Assembly: GCA_023437365.1 (NCBI GenBank)
Contig: JAEZGK010000050.1
Coordinates: 1-55,134 of the forward strand
Direction: 5' to 3'
Source: Bacillota bacterium
Lineage (GTDB): Bacteria; Bacillota; Clostridia; Lachnospirales; Lachnospiraceae
DNA: 55,134 nucleotides
The notes beneath the pieces are model-generated. The model was not told the DNA's origin, made no database searches, and was given only the letters and a program-made list of their open reading frames with translations. The position numbers and the translations under genes were made by a program. Shown here in pieces: positions 35,500-44,221 of the stretch; the first letter of the stretch is position 1; every line of letters starts with the position of its first letter.

Positions 35500-35541
35500 T
35501 TACACTAATTACACCAATTACACTATTTACACTTATTACAC
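35500..35541 (+). repeat. Nine-base repeats TTACACNNN x5
   Basis: TTACAC recurs at 35500, 35509, 35518, 35527 and 35536, exactly nine bases apart. Less regular TTACAC and TTACAT copies occur from about 35400 to 35440. The 533-base gap between glf and the next gene otherwise holds only AT-rich sequence and element copy 2. Confidence 0.72.
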
Positions 35542-35647
35542 CTTATTATTCCTGATATACTAAAACTACTTATTATGCTTAACATTTCTTATAATACTTA
35601 TCATACCTAAAATACAACCTATTATTGTTATAAACGGAGGGCTCAAG

Positions 35648-36364
35648 GTGGACACATTATACATCGTTATTCCTGCTTATAATGAGGAAGCAAATATTGA
35701 ACGGGTTATCAAGGATTGGTATCCGATCGTGGATAAGATAGGCAATGGCAGCCGGTTGGTGATCTTGGATGATGGAAGCAAGGATTCCACGTACCGGATC
35801 ATGAAGGAGCAAGCGGAAAAACTGCCGGCCTTCGAACCGATCACCAAACCGAATAGCGGGCATGGAGCAACGGTGCTTTATGGCTATCGTTATGCCGTGG
35901 AGGCAGGAGCGGACTATGTCTTCCAGACAGACTCCGATGGACAGACGCTTCCCGAAGAATTCTGGCCTTTCTGGGAGCTGAGAGCGTCCCAGGATATGGT
36001 GATTGGACACCGAAAAGGTAGACAGGATGGATTATCCCGTGTATTTGTAACAAAAACTCTGAAATTCGTTCTATGGTTATGCTTCCAGGTAGGAATAACG
36101 GATGCCAATACACCCTTCCGTCTAATGAAGGCATCGGTTCTAAAGGAACAGCTGAAGCTGGTGCCGGAGAACTTCAATCTGTCCAATGTGATGATATCAG
36201 TCATTTATGCAAAGAAGCAGCTTAAAGTAAAATATATGCCCGTGACCTTCCGGCCGAGACAGGGCGGTGTCAATTCCATTAACATGAAAAGAATCATCCG
36301 TATCGGCAGACAAGCCTTCACGGATTTCAGAAGGATAAATAAAAGCCTGCGTACGAAAATCTAA
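35648..36364 (+). CDS. GT2 glycosyltransferase (dolichol-phosphate-mannose synthase-like)
   Basis: The start is GTG at 35648 with GGAGG at 35637-35641. The 238-residue protein consists of a single GT-A domain with VIPAYNEE at the N-terminus, DDGS at residues 41-44 and the TDSDGQ metal-binding motif. The C-terminal part lacks membrane helices, so it resembles soluble DPM1-type enzymes rather than GtrB. It probably makes a polyprenyl-phosphate sugar in the cytoplasm for the DUF2298 protein encoded directly after it. The sugar is unknown. Confidence 0.9.
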   Translation: MDTLYIVIPAYNEEANIERVIKDWYPIVDKIGNGSRLVILDDGSKDSTYRIMKEQAEKLPAFEPITKPNSGHGATVLYGYRYAVEAGADYVFQTDSDGQTLPEEFWPFWELRASQDMVIGHRKGRQDGLSRVFVTKTLKFVLWLCFQVGITDANTPFRLMKASVLKEQLKLVPENFNLSNVMISVIYAKKQLKVKYMPVTFRPRQGGVNSINMKRIIRIGRQAFTDFRRINKSLRTKI

Positions 36365-36372
36365 CGGAAAGA

Positions 36373-38733
36373 ATGTTGAAAGGTAAGACAGATATGATGA
36401 AGAAGCTTATCTATTTAGTGATATCGGTTTTATTATTCATAGCCGGAAAATTGTTATTACAGAACGACTATACTGCTTTTTTACAATGGTGGGCGGTGAT
36501 AGCAGGCTTGGGTCTGATATTTTTGCCCTTGACCTATGTGCTGTTTCATAATTTTCATGATAGAGGTTATCTCTTCAGTAAAGTATTCGGAATTTCAATT
36601 ACCAGCTATCTTATGTGGTTGTTATCTTCCGTTAAACTCATGAAATTCGCACCACTGTCGTGTTTACTATGTGTAGCCATCGGACTGCTGGGTAACGCTA
36701 TACTTCTCTTCCGGTTGCTGAAAAAGCCTGGTCAGCAGATTACGCTGAGTAAAAATCAGAGATCAGGCTTTGGGTTAGCTGGTTTTCAATGGAATAGCTC
36801 TCTTGATGCGATATGGCTTGAAGAAATCTTATTTTTTGGCGTTTTTTTACTGTTTACTTATATCCGATGCTTTAAGCCGGAGGCATACGGAACGGAGAAG
36901 TTCATGGATTATGGCTTCATGACCAGCATGATGCGGAGCGAATATATGCCGCCCCAGGATTTCTGGTTTTCCGGTACGAAATTGAATTACTATTATGTCG
37001 GACAGTATATGGCGGTTTATCTGACAAAGCTGTCCTTTGTGAAGGTTGCGGATGCTTATAATCTGATGCTGATGATGGTAGGTGCTTTTACCCTTGTTCT
37101 TCCCTATTCCCTTGGTTACAATGTAACTGCGCAATTTTTAAAGAGCAAGGAGAAGAACAGCAGGGTTATCCCTGTACTCAGCGGTATTCTATCAGGTGCC
37201 GGAGTATGCATCGCAGGAAATATGCATTATCCGGTGTTTCAATGGCTGGAGCCTGCCGTACGAAAATTCTTCGGTATGGAAGGGAAAGCTGAGAAATATT
37301 GGTTCCCCGAAGCGACAAGATTTATCGGGTATAATCCCGAGACTACGGATAAGACGATCCATGAATTTCCATCCTATTCTTTTGTTCTGGGAGATCTTCA
37401 TGCACATGTCATCAATATCATGCTGGTTTTAACGGTCCTCGGAATTCTTTTTGCCTGGCTGATCGATAGGCAGAAGAGAAAGGAGGAGAATATTCCTATC
37501 GGGAAGGAAGTGTTCCATCCGGCAATCATAACGATTGCTTTTCTGATCGGATTATTCCATATGACGAATTTCTGGGATTTCCCGATTTATTATGTGGTTG
37601 CTGGTGCAGTTATTCTATTTTCCAACCTGAGTGTATATAATTTTAAAGGCAAAGCGCTTTGGCTTACGGCTTTGCAGGGAGTTGCCGTTATCGTTATTTC
37701 TGAGGTGGTATGTCTTCCCTTTACCTTGAACTTCGATCAAATATCAACGCATATCCGCCTTGTGGATGCCAGGACACCGTTTCATCAACTGCTCATTCTA
37801 TGGGGGTTACCGATCTATGTAGTAATCTGTTTTATGATTGGGTTGATTACGAATTACAGGGCGGCCAAGACCATAACTGAAGAGGAGAATAAGAAGCCCG
37901 TCGTTATCGATTTCTTAAGTACGATATCTGTTTCTGATTTATTTATTATGGTACTGGGTTTATGCGCTATCGGATTGGTGCTGCTTCCTGAGCTGGTTTA
38001 TATTCAGGATATTTATTCCGGTGAGTATAAAAGAGCGAATACGATGTTTAAGCTGACCTATCAGGCGTTTATTCTGTTCGGACTCTGCTTCGGATATATT
38101 CTTTTAAGGTTGCTGTGCTACGGAAGGACAAAAACTCAGAGAGGGCATGCATTGGCAGGATTGCTGCTTTTTCTGCTATCTCTGTCCTATGTCCAGAATG
38201 CTGTTTCTGCCTGGTACGGTAATATCTTTAAGCTTGATGGAAAACAAGGGTTAGATGCTTCTGCTTTCATGTCCACCACCATGCCGGAGGATGCATTGGC
38301 AATCGACTGGATCAATGAGCATATCAGCGGAACACCAGTGGTGCTGGAAGCCAATGGGGACAGCTATACGGATTATGAGCGGGTTTCTGTATTTACAGGT
38401 CTTCCTACAGTTCTCGGCTGGCATACCCACGAATGGTTATGGAAATCCAGTTCCGAGATTGTGGATGCCAGGGCGGCGGACATTGAGACAATCTATACCT
38501 CATTAAAGAAAGACGAAGAGGAAGAAACCTATACTTCTATGAGTAAGGAGGAATTGCTGCAGCTGCTGAAGGAATATCAGGTTTCCTATATCTATGTCGG
38601 GAAGCTGGAGCAGGATAAGTACACCGATATCAATCATGAGATGCTGAAGAGCCTGGGAGAAATAGTATTTAATATTCCGGCGGGAAACGGCAGAGACTTT
38701 GAGACTTACCTTGTAAAGATAAGCACGGACTAG
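36373..38733 (+). CDS. DUF2298 polytopic membrane protein, GT-C-like
   Basis: This 786-residue protein has a dozen or more membrane segments. It contains the DUF2298 block EKFMDYGFMTSMMRS (Asp179), LNYYYVGQY and the FVLGDLHAHV segment. Archaeal and bacterial members are large membrane proteins thought to be lipid-linked-sugar-dependent transferases. The soluble C-terminal tail (~620-786) contains AIDWINEHISGTPVVLEA. In-frame ATGs at 36394 and 36397 have a better-spaced AAAGGT site than 36373, so the true start may be 21-24 bases later. It follows the GT2 gene by 8 bases and is clearly in the same operon. Confidence 0.83.
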   Translation: MLKGKTDMMKKLIYLVISVLLFIAGKLLLQNDYTAFLQWWAVIAGLGLIFLPLTYVLFHNFHDRGYLFSKVFGISITSYLMWLLSSVKLMKFAPLSCLLCVAIGLLGNAILLFRLLKKPGQQITLSKNQRSGFGLAGFQWNSSLDAIWLEEILFFGVFLLFTYIRCFKPEAYGTEKFMDYGFMTSMMRSEYMPPQDFWFSGTKLNYYYVGQYMAVYLTKLSFVKVADAYNLMLMMVGAFTLVLPYSLGYNVTAQFLKSKEKNSRVIPVLSGILSGAGVCIAGNMHYPVFQWLEPAVRKFFGMEGKAEKYWFPEATRFIGYNPETTDKTIHEFPSYSFVLGDLHAHVINIMLVLTVLGILFAWLIDRQKRKEENIPIGKEVFHPAIITIAFLIGLFHMTNFWDFPIYYVVAGAVILFSNLSVYNFKGKALWLTALQGVAVIVISEVVCLPFTLNFDQISTHIRLVDARTPFHQLLILWGLPIYVVICFMIGLITNYRAAKTITEEENKKPVVIDFLSTISVSDLFIMVLGLCAIGLVLLPELVYIQDIYSGEYKRANTMFKLTYQAFILFGLCFGYILLRLLCYGRTKTQRGHALAGLLLFLLSLSYVQNAVSAWYGNIFKLDGKQGLDASAFMSTTMPEDALAIDWINEHISGTPVVLEANGDSYTDYERVSVFTGLPTVLGWHTHEWLWKSSSEIVDARAADIETIYTSLKKDEEEETYTSMSKEELLQLLKEYQVSYIYVGKLEQDKYTDINHEMLKSLGEIVFNIPAGNGRDFETYLVKISTD

Positions 38734-38843
38734 AAGTTCAAGAGAATATTTAAGATACTAAATGACAGAATTATTACTGAATTGATGAACTACGAAGGAT
38801 CTTGTCTTTGGCAAAATAATAAAGAGCTTAAGGGGTATTGGTA

Positions 38844-40163
38844 ATGAGGAAGGGAAATAAAAAAAGAAGCTTGTGGAAGCACCAGGGATTTATGTTACTT
38901 CTGGGCATAGTACTGTTGATGCCCAATGACATAAAGGTATCGGCTGCGGAGCAAAAACAAGCCTATCTGATTAAAGTAAACAGATATTACAACACAGTTA
39001 CGATTTATGAACAGGATGAAAACGGAGAATACAATACACCGGTAAAGGCGATGACCTGCTCTGTAGGTTCGCAGGCAAGAACACTCCAGGGAACTTTTCA
39101 ATTGAAGGAAAAGTATCGCTGGAAGCTTTTAATGGGGGATGTTTACGGACAGTATGCCACCAGAGTTGTGGGAGGAATTCTGTTTCATTCGGTTTATTAT
39201 TATGAGAATGGTAATCCGGCATCTTTGGCTACGACTGAATTTAATAAGCTTGGACAGGCAGCCTCTCACGGCTGCATCCGTCTGACTGTAGCAGATGCGA
39301 AATGGATTTATGATAATTGTGCTTCGGGTACGAAGGTGGTTATCTATGATGATAAGAAGACACCCGGGCCGCTTGGTAAACCCGATACAGTAAAGGCAAA
39401 AAAGGGAGTTGGCTGGGACCCGACGGATCCTGATTCCAAGAACCCGTACCTGGCAGATATCCCACAGATTTATGGAGTCAAGGATACCGAAGTGTCTTGG
39501 GGGGATCAGGTGGATGTTACCAAGGGTATCACTGCAAAAAACTCTACAGGGAAGAATATTACCAAAAAGCTGGAGATTGAGGGTGAAGTAGACACACAGA
39601 TACCCGGAGAATATAAAATTACATACTACGTGGAAGACGAAATCGGCAGATTTAATATGAAGGTTGCAACTTATACAGTTGGTGATTGCCCTGAACCCCC
39701 GGTATTTACCGGTATCAGTGATAAGGTGGTCGGTGTAGAGGTTAAAATCAACAAGAAATTTGCACAGGACGGTGTCGCTGCTTATTGCAAAGGCATTAAG
39801 CTAAGTAGTAAGCTGATAAAGATTCAAGTAGAAGAAGTTTCTGAGGATGAGTACCATCTCCTGTACAGTTTGAAGCTGGGTAAGGAGAAGATTGAACAAC
39901 AGGCTATCATTCATGTGGACAGAAACCTGCCCATCATTACTGGAGTAACTGACCGACAGCTATCCTTAGGTCAGATTCCGGATGCTGCCATGGCGCTGGA
40001 GGGAGTATCAGTAATGGATAATTATACTCCTCTGGCCTTAAATGATATCAAGGTGACAATCAATATGACGCCGGAAGGTAATTACCTTATTACCTATAGC
40101 GCCACTGACGAAGCTGGGAATACTGCCAGTGCACAGGCTATCTATTATATAGCACTTCAATAG
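38844..40163 (+). CDS. Secreted L,D-transpeptidase (YkuD) with Ig-like C-terminal domains
   Basis: The start is ATG at 38844, preceded by AAGGGG. A TTG two codons earlier is unlikely. Residues 1-34 look like a signal peptide with a basic N-terminus, the hydrophobic MLLLGIVLLM core and a VSAAE cleavage zone. The YkuD catalytic domain covers ~37-165, with His142-Gly-Cys144 in SHGCIRL. Beyond ~215 come two or three bacterial Ig/cadherin-like modules with recurring ITYYVEDEIGR and LITYSATDEAGNTAS patterns. The enzyme cross-links peptidoglycan or attaches proteins to it. It lies just after the glycan cluster, so a cell-envelope role fits. Confidence 0.93.
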   Translation: MRKGNKKRSLWKHQGFMLLLGIVLLMPNDIKVSAAEQKQAYLIKVNRYYNTVTIYEQDENGEYNTPVKAMTCSVGSQARTLQGTFQLKEKYRWKLLMGDVYGQYATRVVGGILFHSVYYYENGNPASLATTEFNKLGQAASHGCIRLTVADAKWIYDNCASGTKVVIYDDKKTPGPLGKPDTVKAKKGVGWDPTDPDSKNPYLADIPQIYGVKDTEVSWGDQVDVTKGITAKNSTGKNITKKLEIEGEVDTQIPGEYKITYYVEDEIGRFNMKVATYTVGDCPEPPVFTGISDKVVGVEVKINKKFAQDGVAAYCKGIKLSSKLIKIQVEEVSEDEYHLLYSLKLGKEKIEQQAIIHVDRNLPIITGVTDRQLSLGQIPDAAMALEGVSVMDNYTPLALNDIKVTINMTPEGNYLITYSATDEAGNTASAQAIYYIALQ

Positions 40164-40182
40164 CTTGAAAAGGCTCTGACCT

Positions 40183-40210
40183 AGTTCTTCCATAAGAGAA
40201 CTGCTCTTTT
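40183..40210 (+). terminator. Weak terminator-like hairpin after the L,D-transpeptidase gene
   Basis: AGTTCT/AGAACT around eight bases is followed by GCTCTTTTGC. The stem is short and the T-run imperfect. Confidence 0.35.
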
Positions 40211-40269
40211 GCTCACCTAGAAGGTAAACCTGTAAGGCTAGCTTTCTTTTGTAAATTGTTGTATTACTG

Positions 40270-40298
40270 TTTTCAAAGAGGGTTGTTCATGTTACAAT
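40270..40298 (+). promoter_or_regulatory. Possible promoter of the citrate synthase gene
   Basis: TTTTCA and TACAAT are 17 bases apart, leaving a leader of about 110 bases before the start codon. Confidence 0.5.
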
Positions 40299-40413
40299 AA
40301 AGGCGGAGTCTTTATTGTGCTGATAGAAGCAGGGTCATTGGCTGTGTCTAGGATGCAGCATTTAGCATGAAGCCTCAAGGAACTAGGCCACGCATAAGAA
40401 AGGAGATGGTAAC

Positions 40414-41781
40414 ATGAACAAGTATACCGATATCACACCCGAACTGATGGAGCTCGCTGATTTGTGTAAGAAAAACACAGTGATTGATTCTGAATTGTAC
40501 GCTAAATATGATGTTAAGCGCGGTTTAAGAGATGTTAGCGGTAAGGGTGTACTGACAGGCTTGACAGAAATTTGTGAAATTATTTCTTATACTCTGGTTG
40601 ATAATGATTATATTCCTTGTGAAGGAAAGCTTTATTATCGCGGAATCGATGTGGAAGAAATCATTCAGGGCTTTATGAAGGAGAATCGTTTTGGCTTTGA
40701 AGAGGTAACCTATCTATTACTGTTTGGTAATCTACCGACCAAAGAGAAGCTGGAAGGCTTCAGAGGGCTGTTGGAAAATTACAGAGAGCTTCCTCCAAGC
40801 TTTGTTCGGGACATCATTATGAAAGCGCCGAGCAAGGATATGATGAATACTCTGGCAAGAAGTGTTCTTACTCTATATTCCTATGATGAGAAAGCAGAGG
40901 ATATCTCTATTGAAAATGTTCTGCGGCAGAGTCTGCAATTGATTGCTGTGTTTCCGTTGTTATCCGTCTATGGTTATCAGGCATTCAGCCACTATCATTT
41001 CGGAAAAAGTCTTGTGATTCATCCTCCGAAGGTGGGACTTTCTACTGCGGAGAATATTCTGTATATGCTCAGACCTGATATGCAGTACACTGAGCTGGAA
41101 GCCAAGATACTGGATGTGGCCCTGGTCCTCCACGCAGAACACGGTGGTGGTAATAATTCAACCTTTACAACTCATGTCGTAACCTCCTCCGGTACCGATA
41201 CTTATTCCTCCGTTGCAGCTTCCCTTGGCTCACTGAAGGGGCCTAAGCATGGAGGAGCCAACATCAAGGTAATGCAGATGTTCGATGATATGAAAGAAAA
41301 TATTAAGGACTGGACAGATGAAGAAGAAATCAGCGCATATCTTCTTGCGTTGTTGGAGAAAAGAGCTTTTGATAAATCTGGTCTGATTTACGGAATGGGT
41401 CATGCGGTATATTCCATCTCCGATCCGAGAGCGAATGTTCTAAAGCAATATGTTCGAAGCCTGTCTGAGGAGAAGGGGTTGCTGAAGGAGTTCGGTCTGT
41501 ATGAGATGGTGGAACGCCTGGCTCCTGAAGTAATAAGCAGAGAGAGAAAGATGTATAAGGGCGTCAGTGCGAATGTGGATTTCTACAGCGGCTTCGTCTA
41601 TCATATGCTTGGACTTCCTAAGGAGCTATACACTCCAATTTTTGCGATAGCAAGAATTACAGGCTGGAGCGCGCACCGTTTGGAGGAACTTACAAACGCA
41701 GGAAAGATCATTCGTCCCGCCTATAAGAGTGTTGCAAAGCATAAGGAGTACCAAGCTCTTATGGAGCGTACAGCAGAGTGA
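40414..41781 (+). CDS. Citrate/2-methylcitrate synthase family protein
   Basis: This 455-residue enzyme has the citrate synthase fold. Catalytic residues can be placed at HAEHGGGNNSTF, His279 in GPKHGGAN, and the GHAVYSISDPRA and YSGFVYHMLGL segments that hold the catalytic Asp region and active-site Arg. It condenses acetyl-CoA with oxaloacetate (or propionyl-CoA for methylcitrate). In a fermentative anaerobe this feeds 2-oxoglutarate and glutamate synthesis. It has a strong AAAGGAGATGG ribosome binding site, its own promoter and no operon partners. The methylcitrate alternative cannot be excluded from sequence. Confidence 0.93.
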   Translation: MNKYTDITPELMELADLCKKNTVIDSELYAKYDVKRGLRDVSGKGVLTGLTEICEIISYTLVDNDYIPCEGKLYYRGIDVEEIIQGFMKENRFGFEEVTYLLLFGNLPTKEKLEGFRGLLENYRELPPSFVRDIIMKAPSKDMMNTLARSVLTLYSYDEKAEDISIENVLRQSLQLIAVFPLLSVYGYQAFSHYHFGKSLVIHPPKVGLSTAENILYMLRPDMQYTELEAKILDVALVLHAEHGGGNNSTFTTHVVTSSGTDTYSSVAASLGSLKGPKHGGANIKVMQMFDDMKENIKDWTDEEEISAYLLALLEKRAFDKSGLIYGMGHAVYSISDPRANVLKQYVRSLSEEKGLLKEFGLYEMVERLAPEVISRERKMYKGVSANVDFYSGFVYHMLGLPKELYTPIFAIARITGWSAHRLEELTNAGKIIRPAYKSVAKHKEYQALMERTAE

Positions 41782-41861
41782 TTTGATTATGTTAAATTTA
41801 AATTTGATTTTTTGATCGAAACGATTTCCTACATTTCCAGAAAGCTTCAATGGATTACCTG

Positions 41862-41889
41862 TGTATTTTTTAATAAAGCTCATATACTA
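41862..41889 (+). promoter_or_regulatory. Possible forespore (sigma-G/F-type) promoter of the SASP gene
   Basis: TGTATT and CATATACTA resemble the sigma-G elements TGAATA and CATACTA at about 15-base spacing, just before the SASP gene. The spacing is slightly short. Confidence 0.4.
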
Positions 41890-41933
41890 TGACTGTAACT
41901 CTTAACTAATGTTTTTGCATTGGAGGAATCAAT

Positions 41934-42137
41934 ATGTCTAGTAGAAACAGGGCAGAAGTACCGGAAGCACAGGAAGCTTTAGATCGTTTTAAGTATGAAG
42001 TAGCTAACGAGCTCGGTGTTCCTTTGAAAAAGGGCTACAACGGTGACTTAACATCCAAACAGAATGGTTCAGTCGGCGGCTATATGGTGAAGAAAATGAT
42101 CCAGGATGCTGAAAAGAGAATGTCAGGTCAACAGTAA
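41934..42137 (+). CDS. Alpha/beta-type small acid-soluble spore protein
   Basis: This 67-residue protein matches the alpha/beta SASP family that coats and protects DNA in dormant spores. Conserved parts are FKYEVANELGVPL, the KKGYNGDLTSKQNGSVGG block and the C-terminal VKKMIQDAE. The germination-protease region lies near EALDRFKYE. GGAGGAATC precedes the start. The gene is monocistronic with a strong terminator. Its presence argues that the organism forms endospores. Confidence 0.96.
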   Translation: MSSRNRAEVPEAQEALDRFKYEVANELGVPLKKGYNGDLTSKQNGSVGGYMVKKMIQDAEKRMSGQQ

Positions 42138-42163
42138 TTAAATTGAATGTCAAAGATTGATAG

Positions 42164-42189
42164 CGGCTGTCTATAAGACAGCCGTTTTT
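42164..42189 (+). terminator. Intrinsic terminator of the SASP gene
   Basis: CGGCTGTCT and AGACAGCCG pair around ATA and are followed by five T. Confidence 0.9.
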
Positions 42190-42321
42190 AATGATATCAG
42201 GCGCGAAAGTGCCAGCTTGCTGAGCTAAAATGCTCCGCTAGGTCAAATGTATCATTATGAAAGAAACATTCAGGACAAATACATATTGAAATCTTTTACA
42301 GGATAAGATACACTAACTTAT

Positions 42322-42375
42322 GAGCAAACCATTTGTAAATAATGTTTTTTAATACAATAAATGGTTTCTTTGCTC
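42322..42375 (+). other. Inverted repeat upstream of rsmD
   Basis: AAACCATTT (42326-42334) pairs with AAATGGTTT (42359-42367), and GAGCA with TGCTC outside them. It lies in the 327-base SASP-rsmD gap, before the rsmD promoter. The rest of the gap shows only the SASP terminator and AT-rich sequence. Confidence 0.5.
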
Positions 42376-42396
42376 CTTAGGATATCCATAAACAAG

Positions 42397-42424
42397 TTGA
42401 CAAATACTCATAATATTATAAAAT
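42397..42424 (+). promoter_or_regulatory. Promoter of the rsmD-coaD operon
   Basis: TTGACA is followed after 16 bases by TAAAAT, about 40 bases before the rsmD start codon. Confidence 0.65.
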
Positions 42425-42464
42425 AATATTTATAGTCATAATTAGTCATAAGTGGGGATAAAGT

Positions 42465-43019
42465 ATGAGAGTAATTGCAGGGAAAGCAAGAAGACTGCAG
42501 CTTAGAACACCGGAAGGCTTTGATACAAGACCAACGACAGATAAAACCAAAGAGACTTTGTTCAATATTTTGAATCCTTATCTGGCAGATGCTGATTTCC
42601 TGGATCTATTTTCGGGCAGCGGAGCAATTGGTATAGAAGCTTTATCCAGAGGGGCAAAGTATACTGCCTTTGTAGAGGACAATAAAGCAGCCTTAGATTG
42701 CATCAAAGCAAATCTTCACTTTACCAAGCTTTCAGAGGCAGCTGAGATACTTCCTTATTCGGTCGCGGAAGCAATTCGAAGCCTGGAGATAAAGGGGAAG
42801 GTATTCGATGTTATTTTCATGGATCCACCCTACAATAATCTTTTGGAGAAGGATGTGTTACTGACACTGCAAAATTCCAACATCATCTATTGTGATACCA
42901 TCATCGTTGTGGAAGCTTCCCTGAAGACGAATTTTGATTATTTGGAGGATACGAAGTTCCGTATCTTTAAGAAAAAAGAATATAAGACAAGTCAACATGT
43001 ATTTATTGAGTTAAAATAG
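42465..43019 (+). CDS. rsmD: 16S rRNA (guanine(966)-N2)-methyltransferase RsmD
   Basis: RsmD methylates G966 of 16S rRNA. The 184-residue protein begins MRVIAGKARRLQL and has TRPTTDKTKETLFN, the SAM-binding LDLFSGSGAIGIEALSRG, and the catalytic DPPYNN at residues 120-124. Length is normal. coaD follows after 36 bases, the common rsmD-coaD (ylbH-ylbI) pair. The start codon follows GGGGATAAAG. Confidence 0.95.
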   Translation: MRVIAGKARRLQLRTPEGFDTRPTTDKTKETLFNILNPYLADADFLDLFSGSGAIGIEALSRGAKYTAFVEDNKAALDCIKANLHFTKLSEAAEILPYSVAEAIRSLEIKGKVFDVIFMDPPYNNLLEKDVLLTLQNSNIIYCDTIIVVEASLKTNFDYLEDTKFRIFKKKEYKTSQHVFIELK

Positions 43020-43055
43020 ATACAAAAGAGGCAATCAGGCAGGGAGTGAATTTAC

Positions 43056-43556
43056 ATGAAGATCGGTATTTATCCTGGCAGCTTTGATCCAATAACCCTT
43101 GGTCATCTTGACATCATTGTCCGTGCCTCCGGTTTGGTTGATAAGTTAATCATAGGTGTACTTAATAATAAATCAAAGAAACCGCTGTTTACCTCTGAAG
43201 AGAGGGTTGAGCTCATAGAGCGGGTAATCAGAGAAGATACAAAGCTGACTTCTGTTGAGATCGTTGCTTTTGACGGATTATTGATTGATTTTGCACGACA
43301 GCAGAAGGCCAATATCATAGTAAGAGGATTACGAGCAATTACAGATTTTGAATATGAATTACAGATTGCGCAGACAAATCATAAGCTGGATGCAAAGGTA
43401 GACACAGTGTTTTTCACCACCAGTGTTGAATATTCGTATCTCAGTTCCAGCGCTGTGAAAGAAATTGCTGCTTTTGATGGAGACATTCGTCAGTTTGTAC
43501 CGGAATGTATTGTACAATCAATATACGATAAAATTAAAACAATAAGGAGTGTTTGA
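43056..43556 (+). CDS. coaD: Phosphopantetheine adenylyltransferase
   Basis: CoaD transfers AMP from ATP to 4'-phosphopantetheine, the penultimate step of coenzyme A synthesis. The 166-residue protein has the nucleotidyltransferase motif GSFDPITLGH near the N-terminus, VRGLRAITDFEYE in the middle and YLSSSAVKEIA near the C-terminus. It is the second gene of the rsmD operon. The next gene begins within its last bases, so the three are transcribed together. A GGGAGTGA site precedes the ATG. Confidence 0.97.
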   Translation: MKIGIYPGSFDPITLGHLDIIVRASGLVDKLIIGVLNNKSKKPLFTSEERVELIERVIREDTKLTSVEIVAFDGLLIDFARQQKANIIVRGLRAITDFEYELQIAQTNHKLDAKVDTVFFTTSVEYSYLSSSAVKEIAAFDGDIRQFVPECIVQSIYDKIKTIRSV

Positions 43557-43557
43557 T

Positions 43558-44196
43558 ATGGGAGCTAGCAGAATAGAACAATTAATCGAGGATATCTATG
43601 AATTTGTTGAAAGCTGTAGGATGCAGCCGCTATCAAGCACCAAAGTAATCGTACCAAAGGATGAATTATATGATTTGCTGGACGAGCTGAGGCTCCGTAC
43701 ACCTGATGAAATCAAGCGTTATCAGAAAATCATTTCGAACAGAGATGCGATTATTGCCGATGCCGAGGAGAAGGCAGAGAATATCCTTCGTCAGACGAGA
43801 GAAAAGGCTAAGGACCTGTTGAATGAGCATGAAATCATGCAGCAGGCATATTATCAGGCGAATGAGATGATTATGCAGGCCTCCGAGGAAGCTGACAAGA
43901 TACGCAGGGAAGCATCAGAGGAATCCGAGCAGATCAGAACAGGAGCTTTGGTTTACTCCAACGAAGTGTTATCCGAGGTAGAAAGAGTTCTTGCCAATGC
44001 ATATGACACAGTGATATCAAGGTATGATTCTTTTATTGGCACATTAAAGAGTAACCTGGAAATCGTCAACAATAATAAACGCGAACTGAACGAGCAGCTT
44101 TATCCTCAGGATCATGCACAGGCTTCTCAGAATTCAGATTACGATGATGATAGTTTTAATTTTGATGAGAATACCTTCCTCCCCGATCAGGAGTAG
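43558..44196 (+). CDS. Coiled-coil protein following coaD, function unknown
   Basis: The start is taken at ATG 43558, with AAGGAG at 43544-43549. A GTG at 43549 would overlap coaD by 8 bases. The 212-residue protein is almost all helix. Residues ~60-120 carry an Ala/Glu/Lys-rich coiled coil (IIADAEEKAENILRQ), and an acidic disordered tail rich in Asp/Phe/Glu closes it. This layout resembles the DivIVA-like or V-ATPase subunit H-like proteins often found after coaD in Clostridia. There is no membrane segment. A division or envelope-organising role is a guess from the fold. Confidence 0.82.
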   Translation: MGASRIEQLIEDIYEFVESCRMQPLSSTKVIVPKDELYDLLDELRLRTPDEIKRYQKIISNRDAIIADAEEKAENILRQTREKAKDLLNEHEIMQQAYYQANEMIMQASEEADKIRREASEESEQIRTGALVYSNEVLSEVERVLANAYDTVISRYDSFIGTLKSNLEIVNNNKRELNEQLYPQDHAQASQNSDYDDDSFNFDENTFLPDQE

Positions 44197-44221
44197 CAGT
44201 AGAAAAGTTATATAGATCTAA

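Noticed and set aside
35371..35541. Possible CRISPR array.
   Set aside because: The repeats are 8-9 bases long with no spacers, and no cas genes are in the window.
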